Source of the DNA: Acetobacteraceae bacterium
GTDB taxonomy: Bacteria; Pseudomonadota; Alphaproteobacteria; Acetobacterales; Acetobacteraceae
NCBI GenBank assembly: GCA_947475245.1
Contig: CANJLW010000007.1
Span: 62,001-126,000, forward strand
Reading direction: 5' to 3'
Length of the DNA: 64,000 nucleotides
Of this stretch, positions 51,707 through 60,162 are shown one piece after another (positions within the stretch are counted from its first letter, which is position 1; each line of letters begins with the position of its first letter). The notes beneath the pieces are model-generated. The model ran no database searches, was not told the DNA's origin, and saw only the letters and a program-made list of their open reading frames with translations. A program made the position numbers and the translations under genes.

Positions 51707-54700
51707 GCGGCCAGGGCGGCTTCCGCCGCGGCGATAAACTGACGATCGAAATCGTCTTCCTCGCGACGAGCAATATCCTGCCGCGCGAGAGCGAGCACTT
51801 CGGCGATCGAGAGCATGGCCGGGTCAAGCAGCGCGCCGAAGGTGACATTCGGCATCATTCGACCGATCAGACCCCGGTAGAAGCACAGATAGAACAGATT
51901 GGTATGCGGCCGGATATGATCGGGGACGTCGGGCGGGAAGGCACCGGCGCGGGTGAATTCTTCCATATCGGAATAAACCCCGGTGTAGACGTCCATCACA
52001 TCCTGCGTTCCGACGGCGAACTGATCGCCCAGCCAGGTCTGGCGTTCGGTGAACAGATAGGGCGAGTCGGTGTAGACGATCCGGCGTGCCTGGGACTCTG
52101 CATGGATCGCGTTCCAGTCCGGTGCCGATCCGGGCAGGAATTCCCGATCCGGGCGCAGGCGGATGATCAGATCGAAGGCGCGTCCGTCTTCCAGCGCCAG
52201 CTTGTGCGATTGGTCGACCTTGTAGTGCATCTTCCACAAATTGTGCCGATTGCGGAATTGGTCGCGGGTATCGTCCTCGATCCGCACGAAATCGGTATTA
52301 TAGACGGCTTTCAACTCGTCCTCGCGCGCGTCGTTGCCTTCCGACGCCGCCGCTTCGGCTGCCGCTGCCAGGGTGGGATAGCGATCGCGCAGAAACGCCA
52401 GGCCGCTGGGGCCGACGAGCGTGTCGTACATCATCTTGTTGGATCGGGTGAAGAACCAGATGCGCTGCCAGTTGCGGCCGATGGCCTTCCAGACATGCAC
52501 GAAGACCGACACATCGTGATCCTGCAAGCCCAGATGCGTCCAGGTGCGCACCGCCTGCTGATAGCCGCGCAATTGGCCGGAGACGCAGATGGCGACGCGC
52601 AGACGGCGCTTGACCGGCACCGCGGGCGGCGGATCGATCCGAGCCTCCAGCCCGATATTGCCGACGACACCGGCGATCGTGTGCAACCCTTGCGCCCGCA
52701 TCGCTTGCAAATCCAGGCATTGCCGCATGGCGCGGATCAATGACGCATAGGTGTCGGCGGAATGGACCGCGGCAAAGTTCAGATAGGCCAGAATCTCCGC
52801 CGCGTTACCCGCGGTGAGCCAGGACACATCCTGCCAACGATCCGCCATGTATTCCTCGAACGCCGCGGTAAAGCGTTCGAACATGTTCTTCTTGGTCTTC
52901 CAGTAGTTCTGACAGAACAGATGCGCGGTCAGCGCGACCCGGCCCTTGGCGACGTATTCCCGCAGGAAGTGCTGCAAGCCCCGATCCGAGTATTCATACA
53001 GCAGCGCGCACCGCACCACATCCATCGTCGCGGGGTCGCAGGGCGCATTTGGTTCGGCGTCCAGGATTTCCCGCGCCAGATAGGACAGTTGCGGCTTCAG
53101 GCCGCGCAATTGCAGAAATCCGGCCAGCACGGGCAGCCAGTCGCGCGCGCCGGTGTCTTTTTCCTGGATGAGGTACAGCAGCGCTTCCCGCGCCAGCGGT
53201 CGCGGCAGTCCTTCGCCATACATCGTCCAGGCCAACTCGTAGCCCAGGCCCGCCGGCAAATCCGGTTGCGCGATGGCGCGCTGCCAAAGGGCGAAAGCGC
53301 CTTCGACCTGACCGACCCGTACATCCAGCATGATGCGGCTGCGCAGGAAGCCGGGATCGTTCGGCCAGGTCCGCAGCACGTCGTCCAACGCCGCCCGCGC
53401 GTCGTCCTGACGTTGCAGCGCGATCAGGCCTTCGACCCATCGCCGAGCAAGCGCCAGATCGTTGGGAAAACGGCGCGCCGCGGCCGAAAACCGGTCGGAC
53501 GCCAGCGCCAGATCGCCGCGCCGGGTCGCGATTTCTCCGGCGGCGCGCAGCACATCGATCTGGTCGGGGAACCGCGCAACGGCGGCATCGATCAGCGCTT
53601 CCGCTTCGTCCGCGCGCCGAGCATCCTGCAAGGCATGGGCGCCGAACACATAGCCGGGCGTGTGTTGAGGAAAAATCTCCCGCACGCGGCGCCAGCGCGT
53701 CAGCATTGTCTCGTTGTCGCGATGACGAACGGCCAGCAAGGCCCAGTGAAACATCGGATCGAGATTGGCGGGGAAGCGCGCCATTGCTTGTTCGAGCAGC
53801 GTTTCGGCGTCATCGACCCGGGCGAGATTCAGCAGCGCCGTGGCGCATTCCACCCAGGGGCGGGTTTCGTCCGGCAGCCCATCGCGGCAGATGTCCCAGC
53901 GTCGGACCGATTCCGCCCAGTCGCCGGAGCGCGCCGGCGCTTCGGCCCAACTGAAGCGCAAATGCGCGTTGCGCGGAAACAGTTCTCCGCCTTCGAACAG
54001 CAGCGCGTCGGCCTCGGCGTCGCGTCCCGCCGATCGCAGCGCGCGGGCACCTTGCACATAGGCAATCGGTTCGTCGCGGAATGTTTGCCGGATCGTTTCC
54101 CAGCGTCGAACCGCCTCTCCCCAAAGTTCCCGTCGCATGGCGGCTTCGGCCCAGGCGATGGCGACCGGCGCGTGCGTCGGCGCGTCGCCCGTGTCGCCGG
54201 ACAGCGCCGCGTCGGCTTCGTCGTTTCGGCCGAGCGCCTGGAGTGCGTGGGCGAGTTCGACGACGCCGGCGGGTTGATTGGGAAAGCGCCGCCGGACTTT
54301 GCGCCAGCGTTCGGCGGCCAGCGCCCAGTCCTGTCGCCGCGTCGCCAGATCGGCCCACCCGGTCGCGATCGCCAGATCGCCGGGAACGGCTTGCGCGGCC
54401 TGTTCCAGCAGCGCCTCGGCGTCTTCATGCAACCCCAGCCTTTGCTTCAGGCGGGCGGCTTCGACATACCCGATGGGATGGGCGGGGAAGCGGGCGCGAA
54501 CGATCGCCCAGCGGCGATCCGCCTCTGCCCTGTTCGCGGGATCGTCGGATGCCGCGACCAGCGCGTTGCCGGCCCAGGCGAAGTCGACGCAGATCGTTTG
54601 ATTGTCCGGGAACCGTTCAACCGCCGAACCCAGGACGGCGTCGGCCTTCGCCGGCGTGCCGGCCGCGCGCAGGGCGGACGCGCCGTGGGAGTATCCGATC

Positions 54701-55437
54701 AGATTATCGGGAAAGCGGGCGCGCATTGCCGCCCAGCGATGGGCGGCTTCGGGCCAGTCCCCGGCTTCCTGCGCGGTCAGGGCAAATTCCAGCAAGGGTC
54801 CGGGATCGGACGGGAACCGCGCGAGCGCGCCGGCCAGCATCGCTTCCGCTTCGGTATGGCGTCCCTTGCCGCGCAGCGTCTGCGCGGCGCCGGTATAGCC
54901 GACGGGATGGTCGGGCACGCGTCGCCTGACCTCTGCCCAACGACGCAGTGCTTCGTCGGTATCGAGGTGGTGTTGGGCGAAATAGCCCCAGGCGGACAGC
55001 ATCCATGCCGCCTGCTGGACGGTTTGGCTGCCTTCGTCCAACACGTGGTCAGCCTGATCCAGCAGCCCCATCTGTTCCAGCGCCTGCGCGCCCTGGACGT
55101 AGCCGTGCGCGTCGCGCGGGAAGGCGGCGCGGATAGCGGCCCAGCGTGTATTCGCTTCTGCCCAATCGCGGCTTCGGGTCGCGAGGTCGGCCCAGACGAT
55201 GCCGGCGCCCAGAAACTCCGGGAATCGTGACCGCGCCACGAGGATCGCCTGCTCCGCCCCCGCGATATCGCCCTGTTCCCGCAGCGCGACGGCGTACTCG
55301 CTGTGGCAAAGCGGCTCCTCCGGCCGGTGGGCGATCAGCGCTTGCCAAAGCGGCGCGGCTTTTGCCCAATCCCGTCTGTCATGCGCCGCGCGGGCGGCCA
55401 GAGCGAGTTCGGCGGTGTCGGTTTGCACGATATCCAC
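51703..55437 (-). CDS. Giant TPR protein with glycosyltransferase-like C-terminal domain (paralogue 3)
   Basis: The first gene of the tandem and the longest, 1244 residues. About ten or eleven 68-residue TPR-pair units (residues ~1-700), a helical linker, and the C-terminal domain (944-1244): LRVAICVSGQLRGY, VWKAIGRNWQRIWFF, LWKMHYKVDQSHKLA, FDLIIRLRPD (1093-1097), LGDQFAVGTQDVMDVY (GDQ 1137-1139). The start is a GTG with an AGGGGT ribosome site. Repeat number differs between the paralogues while the C-terminal domain stays constant in length, which points to duplication followed by repeat gain or loss. The 119 bp upstream hold no clear promoter; DUF1501 precedes it on the same strand. Confidence 0.85.
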   Translation of the reverse strand: MDIVQTDTAELALAARAAHDRRDWAKAAPLWQALIAHRPEEPLCHSEYAVALREQGDIAGAEQAILVARSRFPEFLGAGIVWADLATRSRDWAEANTRWAAIRAAFPRDAHGYVQGAQALEQMGLLDQADHVLDEGSQTVQQAAWMLSAWGYFAQHHLDTDEALRRWAEVRRRVPDHPVGYTGAAQTLRGKGRHTEAEAMLAGALARFPSDPGPLLEFALTAQEAGDWPEAAHRWAAMRARFPDNLIGYSHGASALRAAGTPAKADAVLGSAVERFPDNQTICVDFAWAGNALVAASDDPANRAEADRRWAIVRARFPAHPIGYVEAARLKQRLGLHEDAEALLEQAAQAVPGDLAIATGWADLATRRQDWALAAERWRKVRRRFPNQPAGVVELAHALQALGRNDEADAALSGDTGDAPTHAPVAIAWAEAAMRRELWGEAVRRWETIRQTFRDEPIAYVQGARALRSAGRDAEADALLFEGGELFPRNAHLRFSWAEAPARSGDWAESVRRWDICRDGLPDETRPWVECATALLNLARVDDAETLLEQAMARFPANLDPMFHWALLAVRHRDNETMLTRWRRVREIFPQHTPGYVFGAHALQDARRADEAEALIDAAVARFPDQIDVLRAAGEIATRRGDLALASDRFSAAARRFPNDLALARRWVEGLIALQRQDDARAALDDVLRTWPNDPGFLRSRIMLDVRVGQVEGAFALWQRAIAQPDLPAGLGYELAWTMYGEGLPRPLAREALLYLIQEKDTGARDWLPVLAGFLQLRGLKPQLSYLAREILDAEPNAPCDPATMDVVRCALLYEYSDRGLQHFLREYVAKGRVALTAHLFCQNYWKTKKNMFERFTAAFEEYMADRWQDVSWLTAGNAAEILAYLNFAAVHSADTYASLIRAMRQCLDLQAMRAQGLHTIAGVVGNIGLEARIDPPPAVPVKRRLRVAICVSGQLRGYQQAVRTWTHLGLQDHDVSVFVHVWKAIGRNWQRIWFFTRSNKMMYDTLVGPSGLAFLRDRYPTLAAAAEAAASEGNDAREDELKAVYNTDFVRIEDDTRDQFRNRHNLWKMHYKVDQSHKLALEDGRAFDLIIRLRPDREFLPGSAPDWNAIHAESQARRIVYTDSPYLFTERQTWLGDQFAVGTQDVMDVYTGVYSDMEEFTRAGAFPPDVPDHIRPHTNLFYLCFYRGLIGRMMPNVTFGALLDPAMLSIAEVLALARQDIARREEDDFDRQFIAAAEAALAA

Positions 55438-55556
55438 AATTACCCCTGGCCTGTTGGCCTTGCCTGTCGATCAGACGCATCGAAACCAAAAAAGATTGAC
55501 GAAGCACGAATACCGGCCCCGCTTTTAGCCTGTCCCCATCGGCGATTAAACAACGA

Positions 55557-56738
55557 TCACGCGCGCAGGATACCCGTGAGTGGACCGGCCGACCCGCTGT
55601 CGGGGAAAATCAGCGCGCGATCGGCCTGATCCAGGTTGTAATGGGCGGCGGCGATACCCTTTGCAACAGAACGCAAATCCGTCACGCCGCGCAGGTCCCG
55701 ATCCTCGAACAACTGTCCGGGCGCGAGTCCGGGCCAATCGCCGATGATCCGGCCGCCCGCCACCGCGCCGCCCAACAGCAGCGCGATGCCGCCGGTGCCG
55801 TGATCGGTGCCGCCCGCGCCGTTCACCCGCGCGGTGCGTCCGAATTCGGACATCACCAGTACCACGGTTTTCGCCCAGATCGGGCCCAGCGCGGTCTTCA
55901 GCGCCGCCAACCCGTCGTCGAGCGTGCGCAGCCCGAACGACAGGCGCGCGACCTGGCCGCCATGTGTATCCCACCCCTCGGAATCCAGTGTCGCCAATCG
56001 CGGCCCGTCGTGTGCCGCCAACAACCGGCCGGCCCTGTCGGCCAGGCGGACGAAGGCCCCGGCATTCGGCGGCGGTTCCACCCCGTTCAGGACTGCGGCG
56101 GTAAACCCGCGATCGCGCAGACCGGCGGCAAAGGCGGGGCCGGTGACCGGATCGCCCCGATGCATGGCCACCAGTCGGGTGACGAAATCCAGGCTGGGTT
56201 CCGGCCATACCGGCGGCGCCCAGTTATTCACCGGTGTCGGGCCGCGCAGCAGCAGCGGCACCGACGCCCCCACCGCGACCGCCGCGTCGCTTTCCCCGCG
56301 TTTCGGCAACAGCCCCGCCAAACGATTGAGCCAGCCGCTGCCAAGCCGACGATCCGCGCCGGATTCGAGGAAGTCCTGGGCGTCGAAGTGACTGCGGTTG
56401 CGATACGGGCCGGCGACCGCGTGCACGATCGCGGCCTCTCGGGCGCGGTACAATGCATGCAACCCGATCATCGCGGGATGCAGCGCGAAGAACCCGTCGA
56501 GGTCCAACATCCCGTTGGGTGCCCCCGGCGGCGGCGGCACCAGCGTCGCGCGCAGGTCGGACAGGTTACGGTCGCCATAGGGCACGACCAGGGCCATGCC
56601 ATCGAGCCCGCCGCGTAGGGTGATCGCGACGAAGCGCCGATCGGTGGCCGCGGTCGCAAACGCCAGCGACGACCGCCCGAGCGTGAACGCCCCGGTCAGG
56701 CCGGCTAAGAGTCCCCGACGGGAAACAGATCGGATCAT
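55557..56738 (-). CDS. DUF1501 family Tat-exported protein
   Basis: A 393-residue protein with a twin-arginine signal (SVSRRGLLAGLTGAFTLG), so it is probably exported folded through Tat. Family parts are FVAITLRGGLDGMALVVPYGD, YRNRSHFDAQDFLESG, LDSEGWDTHGGQ, VLVMSEFGRTARVNGAGGTDHGTG and ALLLGGAVAGGRIIGDWPGL; these recall alkaline-phosphatase/sulfatase-fold metal sites. Function is unknown. The ATG overlaps the DUF1800 stop (ATGA). Pairs of DUF1501 and DUF1800 genes are common and probably act together outside the cytoplasm. Confidence 0.92.
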   Translation of the reverse strand: MIRSVSRRGLLAGLTGAFTLGRSSLAFATAATDRRFVAITLRGGLDGMALVVPYGDRNLSDLRATLVPPPPGAPNGMLDLDGFFALHPAMIGLHALYRAREAAIVHAVAGPYRNRSHFDAQDFLESGADRRLGSGWLNRLAGLLPKRGESDAAVAVGASVPLLLRGPTPVNNWAPPVWPEPSLDFVTRLVAMHRGDPVTGPAFAAGLRDRGFTAAVLNGVEPPPNAGAFVRLADRAGRLLAAHDGPRLATLDSEGWDTHGGQVARLSFGLRTLDDGLAALKTALGPIWAKTVVLVMSEFGRTARVNGAGGTDHGTGGIALLLGGAVAGGRIIGDWPGLAPGQLFEDRDLRGVTDLRSVAKGIAAAHYNLDQADRALIFPDSGSAGPLTGILRA

Positions 56739-58036
56739 CGCCTCTGGAACTCCGGAGAGGTCAGCAACAGGGTCAGCCCGTCGCGCTGCGATCCCGCGGC
56801 GCGAACCTGGGCGAGCGTGGCGGTGCCGAGAAGGTCGCCGAGGAGATCGCGGGCCAGGGTTTCCGGCTGCATGCGGCCGAAGTGCAGGGCCAGCCGATAG
56901 ACCCAATCGACGCGGCGCATCAGCGCTTCGCCGCTGGTCCAGCTCGCGGCCGTATCGTCGAAGCCGTTCGGCAGCGGCGCGCCCAGCATCGGCTGGCCCA
57001 AGGTCGGCAGAACGGTGTGCAACTCCGTCATCGGTGCCTCCGTCATATCCAGCCCGCGCAACACCGCGAACACATAGTCCATCGGGGCGCGGATTTTCGT
57101 CAGCGGCTTCCAGGCCTCCGGCGTCGCCAATAATGCCAGGGTCGCCGCCTTCAGATCGCCGCCGGTGGCGATCAAGGCGGCTTCGATCGGACGGATGGTG
57201 GCTTCCGGCGGCGTGTCGGACACAAAGTGACGCGCGAGCTTGGTCGCGAGGTTGCGGAACGTAAGCGGATGAGTCGCGAGCCAGGCGATCAGCGCCTGCC
57301 CGCCCTGCTGACCGGTCGGGTAGGCGCGCCCCAGCACGGTCTTTGGTCCCGGTTCGTGAAAATCCTCTCGGAACAGCGCGCCCGATCGCCCGCCGCCAAT
57401 CTCGAACGTCCAGCCGGTCAGGATTTTCGCGTACTCGATGACATCGGCCTGCGTGTAGCCGCCGGCCTGGGTCACACTGTGCAGTTCCAACGATTCCCGC
57501 GCCAGATTCTCATTCAGGCCGCGACGGAAGCGCTTGCCGAGTTGGCTGTTCGGCCCGGCGGACCCCATATTATCGAGGTACATAAGCATCGCGGGATGCC
57601 GCGTCACCGCCAGCATCATGTCCGCGAAGCGCCCGGTCACGTGCGGACGGATCGCCTCTCGGATATAGGCGCCCATGACGGCCTGGATTTCGCCGCCGTA
57701 TTTCAGGCTGACGGTAAAGTGGTTCGCCCAGAACCAGACCAGACGCTCCCGAAACGGCATCCGCGTTTTCAGGAGGTTGTTGATCAGAGCCGATTGTTCG
57801 GCGGTAAACAGCGCGCCGACCCGACGGATCGGATCGAACCCGCGTTCGCTCGAATCCAACCGATCCAGCCGCAAAAACTCCAACCCCTCCGCCGCGCTCG
57901 GCCCGGGAATGGCCACCATCGGGTCCGGCGCGTCGAGTTGCCCGGTGAGCCAGGCCATGGGATCGGCGGGCGGCGGTTCACTCGGTCTGCGACCCAGGCC
58001 GAAACGGATCAAGGCATGGGCGGTACGCGCATCCAT
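56735..58036 (-). CDS. DUF1800 family protein
   Basis: A 433-residue protein of the DUF1800 family, partner of DUF1501. Core segments are RTAHALIRFGLGRRP, RERLVWFWANHFTVS, YIREAIRPHVTGRFADMMLAVTRHPAMLMYLDN, LNENLARESLELHSVTQAGGYTQADVIEYAKILTGW and NLATKLARHFVSD. No clear signal peptide is seen at the ATG 58036 start; a GTG at 58063 would add nine residues without one. Function is unknown. It probably heads the minus-strand transcript that continues into DUF1501 and perhaps the TPR genes. Confidence 0.9.
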   Translation of the reverse strand: MDARTAHALIRFGLGRRPSEPPPADPMAWLTGQLDAPDPMVAIPGPSAAEGLEFLRLDRLDSSERGFDPIRRVGALFTAEQSALINNLLKTRMPFRERLVWFWANHFTVSLKYGGEIQAVMGAYIREAIRPHVTGRFADMMLAVTRHPAMLMYLDNMGSAGPNSQLGKRFRRGLNENLARESLELHSVTQAGGYTQADVIEYAKILTGWTFEIGGGRSGALFREDFHEPGPKTVLGRAYPTGQQGGQALIAWLATHPLTFRNLATKLARHFVSDTPPEATIRPIEAALIATGGDLKAATLALLATPEAWKPLTKIRAPMDYVFAVLRGLDMTEAPMTELHTVLPTLGQPMLGAPLPNGFDDTAASWTSGEALMRRVDWVYRLALHFGRMQPETLARDLLGDLLGTATLAQVRAAGSQRDGLTLLLTSPEFQRR

Positions 58037-58695
58037 CGGTTGGTCCAATGCCCCTGGTGCCACATGACGATCCCGCAGATGGGTAGCCGATAGGGGGCAT
58101 TCCAGACCAGAAATTTCCGCTGGGCCGTTGCCGCTACGTCGCCATTGGCGCGGGATCGGCGATTGAGTACGGAGGTTGCGTGATCAGGTCTCCGCTGTTT
58201 GTTGCGCTTTCTGCCTTTGATGGGGGGATCGCCGTTGGCGTGCCCGTTGTGGTTCCGGTGGGGGAGACCCCTTGCGCCGTGACGATGCTTCCGGGGGCCG
58301 GTGCCACGCGTCGGTGCTGGAGGATGTAGGGGTTGGCGCCGACCGGCAATCCGAGGAACAAAACCCCTTGCAACGTGAGAACGCCGCCCTTGGCCAGCGC
58401 CGAGCGCCGGTTCGGCGGCGGTCTGGAAGTGACAGGACCACGGAACCAAACGATCCGCGAAACGCCCGATCATCCGAGCATCCGCCACGCCCGACGTCGC
58501 GCGCGGTGACTCCAAACAACAATGACCTCATGCAACGTGAAGAGCCGTATCGCCGAACTCAGGGGCAATGCACCGACCGCCCTTGCGCGGTGGATAACAC
58601 CCCTTGCACCGTGAGGGCGATCAATCGCCCCTGCCTTGTCACGCCGTCGGCGCGCCGCCATCTACGGTCTGTCCCACTGACAGGAACACGACCGC
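58037..58695. other. Non-coding region with a repeated 16-bp motif
   Basis: 659 bp between the divergent DUF1800 and PPOX-family genes. It holds four copies of a 16-bp motif and a degenerate fifth copy. Open frames exist on both strands but start with poor codons, lack ribosome sites and show no recognisable family, so I call none of them a gene. Confidence 0.5.
58267..58614. repeat. Dispersed 16-bp repeat, consensus ACCCCTTGCAMCGTGA
   Basis: Copies are at 58267-58282 (ACCCCTTGCGCCGTGA), 58363-58378 (ACCCCTTGCAACGTGA), 58525-58540 (ACCTCATGCAACGTGA) and 58599-58614 (ACCCCTTGCACCGTGA). A degenerate copy at 58578-58593 lies 21 bp before the last. All have the same orientation; sequences between copies are unrelated. 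The role is unknown; a multi-site operator or a small genomic repeat family are possible. Confidence 0.7.
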
Positions 58696-59094
58696 ATGAC
58701 CGACATTCCCGCCGCCTTCCTCGACCTGCTGACCACCAAGGTGACGCTGGCGCACCTCGCCACGACGATGGCCGACGGCTCCCCCCAGGTGACGCCGGTC
58801 TGGTTCGACTACACCAACGGCCGCATTCGGGTGAACACCGCCAAGGGCCGCGTCAAGGCACGCAACATGGCCGAGGGTGCCCGGGTCGCCCTGTCGATCG
58901 TCGATCCCGCCAACGCCTATCGCTACATTCAGATACGCGGCACGGTCGTGCATGTGACGGAAACGGGAGGCGCGGCCCATATCGACAGCCTGGCCAAGAA
59001 GTACCTCGGGAAGGACGTCTATCCCTGGCACAACGCCAAGGATATCCGCACCATCTTCGAGATCGAGCCGAATGCCACGCAGACGATGGGCTGA
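58696..59094 (+). CDS. PPOX class flavin/F420-dependent protein
   Basis: A 132-residue split-barrel protein of the pyridoxamine-5'-phosphate-oxidase-like family. HLATTMADGSPQVTPVWFDYTNGRIRVNTAKGRVKARNM and ALSIVDPANAYRYIQIRGTVV match the PPOX class that uses FMN or F420. Such proteins reduce small molecules; the substrate is unknown. It is convergent with the TctC gene (14 bp apart). Confidence 0.9.
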   Translation: MTDIPAAFLDLLTTKVTLAHLATTMADGSPQVTPVWFDYTNGRIRVNTAKGRVKARNMAEGARVALSIVDPANAYRYIQIRGTVVHVTETGGAAHIDSLAKKYLGKDVYPWHNAKDIRTIFEIEPNATQTMG

Positions 59095-59108
59095 GTCCGG
59101 CCCGCGTA

Positions 59109-60086
59109 TCAGTCCAACTGCGCGCCCGACGCCTTCACGATCGGTGCCCATTTCGTCAGTTCCGCCTTGACGAAGGGCCCGAACGTCTCGGGGGTCGTGT
59201 ACGGCATCATCTCGACATTCATATCGGACAGGCGGCTGGCCAGGGTCTTGTCGGCCAGCGCCGCGTTCAGCGCCTGGTTCAGCTTGCCGACAATCGGGGC
59301 GGGGGTCTTCGCCGGCGCGAACAGGCCGAACCAGACATAGCACTCGTACCCCTTCAGGCCCTGCTCATCGAGTGTCGGAATATCCTTCAATGCCCGCGCG
59401 CGCGTCATCGAGGCATTGGCGATCGGCTTGATCGTGCCCGCCTCAATCTGCGGGATGGAGGTCGGCACGGCGTCGATCGCCAGGGTGATCTGCCCGGCGG
59501 CCAGATCGTTCATCATCGGCCCGGCCCCGCGGTAGGGCACATGCACGATGTCCAACCCGCCCGCCATGGTCTTCATCTGTTCGGTGCACAGGTGCGGCAT
59601 CGCGCCGATGCCCGGCGAGCCATAGGTGAACTTGCCGGGGGACGCCTTCACGATATCCGTCAGCCCCTTGAAGTCATTCACGGGAACGGATTTGTGCACG
59701 ACCAGCGCATAGTTCGTGATCCCGGCCTGCCCGATCGCGACGAAGTCCTTGATCGGATCGTACGGCATCGTGCGATACAAAGCAGGGTTGATCGAGAAGG
59801 CCGAAATCGACCCCAGCACGACCGTATGCCCATCGGCCGGGGCCTTGGCCGCGAGGTCGGTGCCGATATTGCCCCCGGCCCCCGGCCGGTTGTCGACCAG
59901 CACCTGCTGTCCCAGCGATTCCGTCATCTTGGCGGACAAAAGCCGAGCAATGATATCGGTCGATCCGCCGACGGCGAACGCGACGATCATGCGGATCGGC
60001 TTGGTCGGCCACGCGTCCTGCGCCGCGGCCGGACGGATCACGGCCAGTCCGGCGATCAGGATACCGATCGTCATGCGTAGTGCCAT
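59109..60086 (-). CDS. TctC/Bug family periplasmic substrate-binding protein
   Basis: A 325-residue periplasmic binding protein with a signal peptide ending in VIRPAAA-QDA. WPTKPIRMIVAFAVGGSTDIIARLLSAKM, GQQVLVDNRPGAGGNIGTDLAAKAPADGHT and DIVHVPYRGAGPMMNDL are the standard Bug receptor motifs. These capture carboxylates or related small molecules, often without a cognate transporter nearby. The start at 60086 begins the signal peptide and has a GGGGAGCG ribosome site; the ATG at 60074 is an alternative. Divergent from the alcohol dehydrogenase. Confidence 0.93.
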   Translation of the reverse strand: MALRMTIGILIAGLAVIRPAAAQDAWPTKPIRMIVAFAVGGSTDIIARLLSAKMTESLGQQVLVDNRPGAGGNIGTDLAAKAPADGHTVVLGSISAFSINPALYRTMPYDPIKDFVAIGQAGITNYALVVHKSVPVNDFKGLTDIVKASPGKFTYGSPGIGAMPHLCTEQMKTMAGGLDIVHVPYRGAGPMMNDLAAGQITLAIDAVPTSIPQIEAGTIKPIANASMTRARALKDIPTLDEQGLKGYECYVWFGLFAPAKTPAPIVGKLNQALNAALADKTLASRLSDMNVEMMPYTTPETFGPFVKAELTKWAPIVKASGAQLD

Positions 60087-60162
60087 CGTCGACGCGCTCC
60101 CCAGTTTCTCTTTGCGTGATCCCTGCCTAAGCTCCCACCAAATCGCAAGTGGGGAATGTGTC

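Noticed and set aside
52762-55230. An 822-codon + strand open frame opposite the first giant TPR gene, and a 761-codon one at 45852-48137
   Set aside because: Both mirror the TPR repeats, have Arg/Gly/Gln-rich products without motifs and no ribosome site. The minus-strand frames carry the TPR and C-terminal signatures.
58134-58373. A 79-codon minus-strand frame in the repeat-containing region with a plausible-looking hydrophobic start
   Set aside because: It starts at a TTG inside one of the 16-bp repeats, has no ribosome site, no upstream continuity and no recognised family. The repeats explain the peptide similarity between frames.
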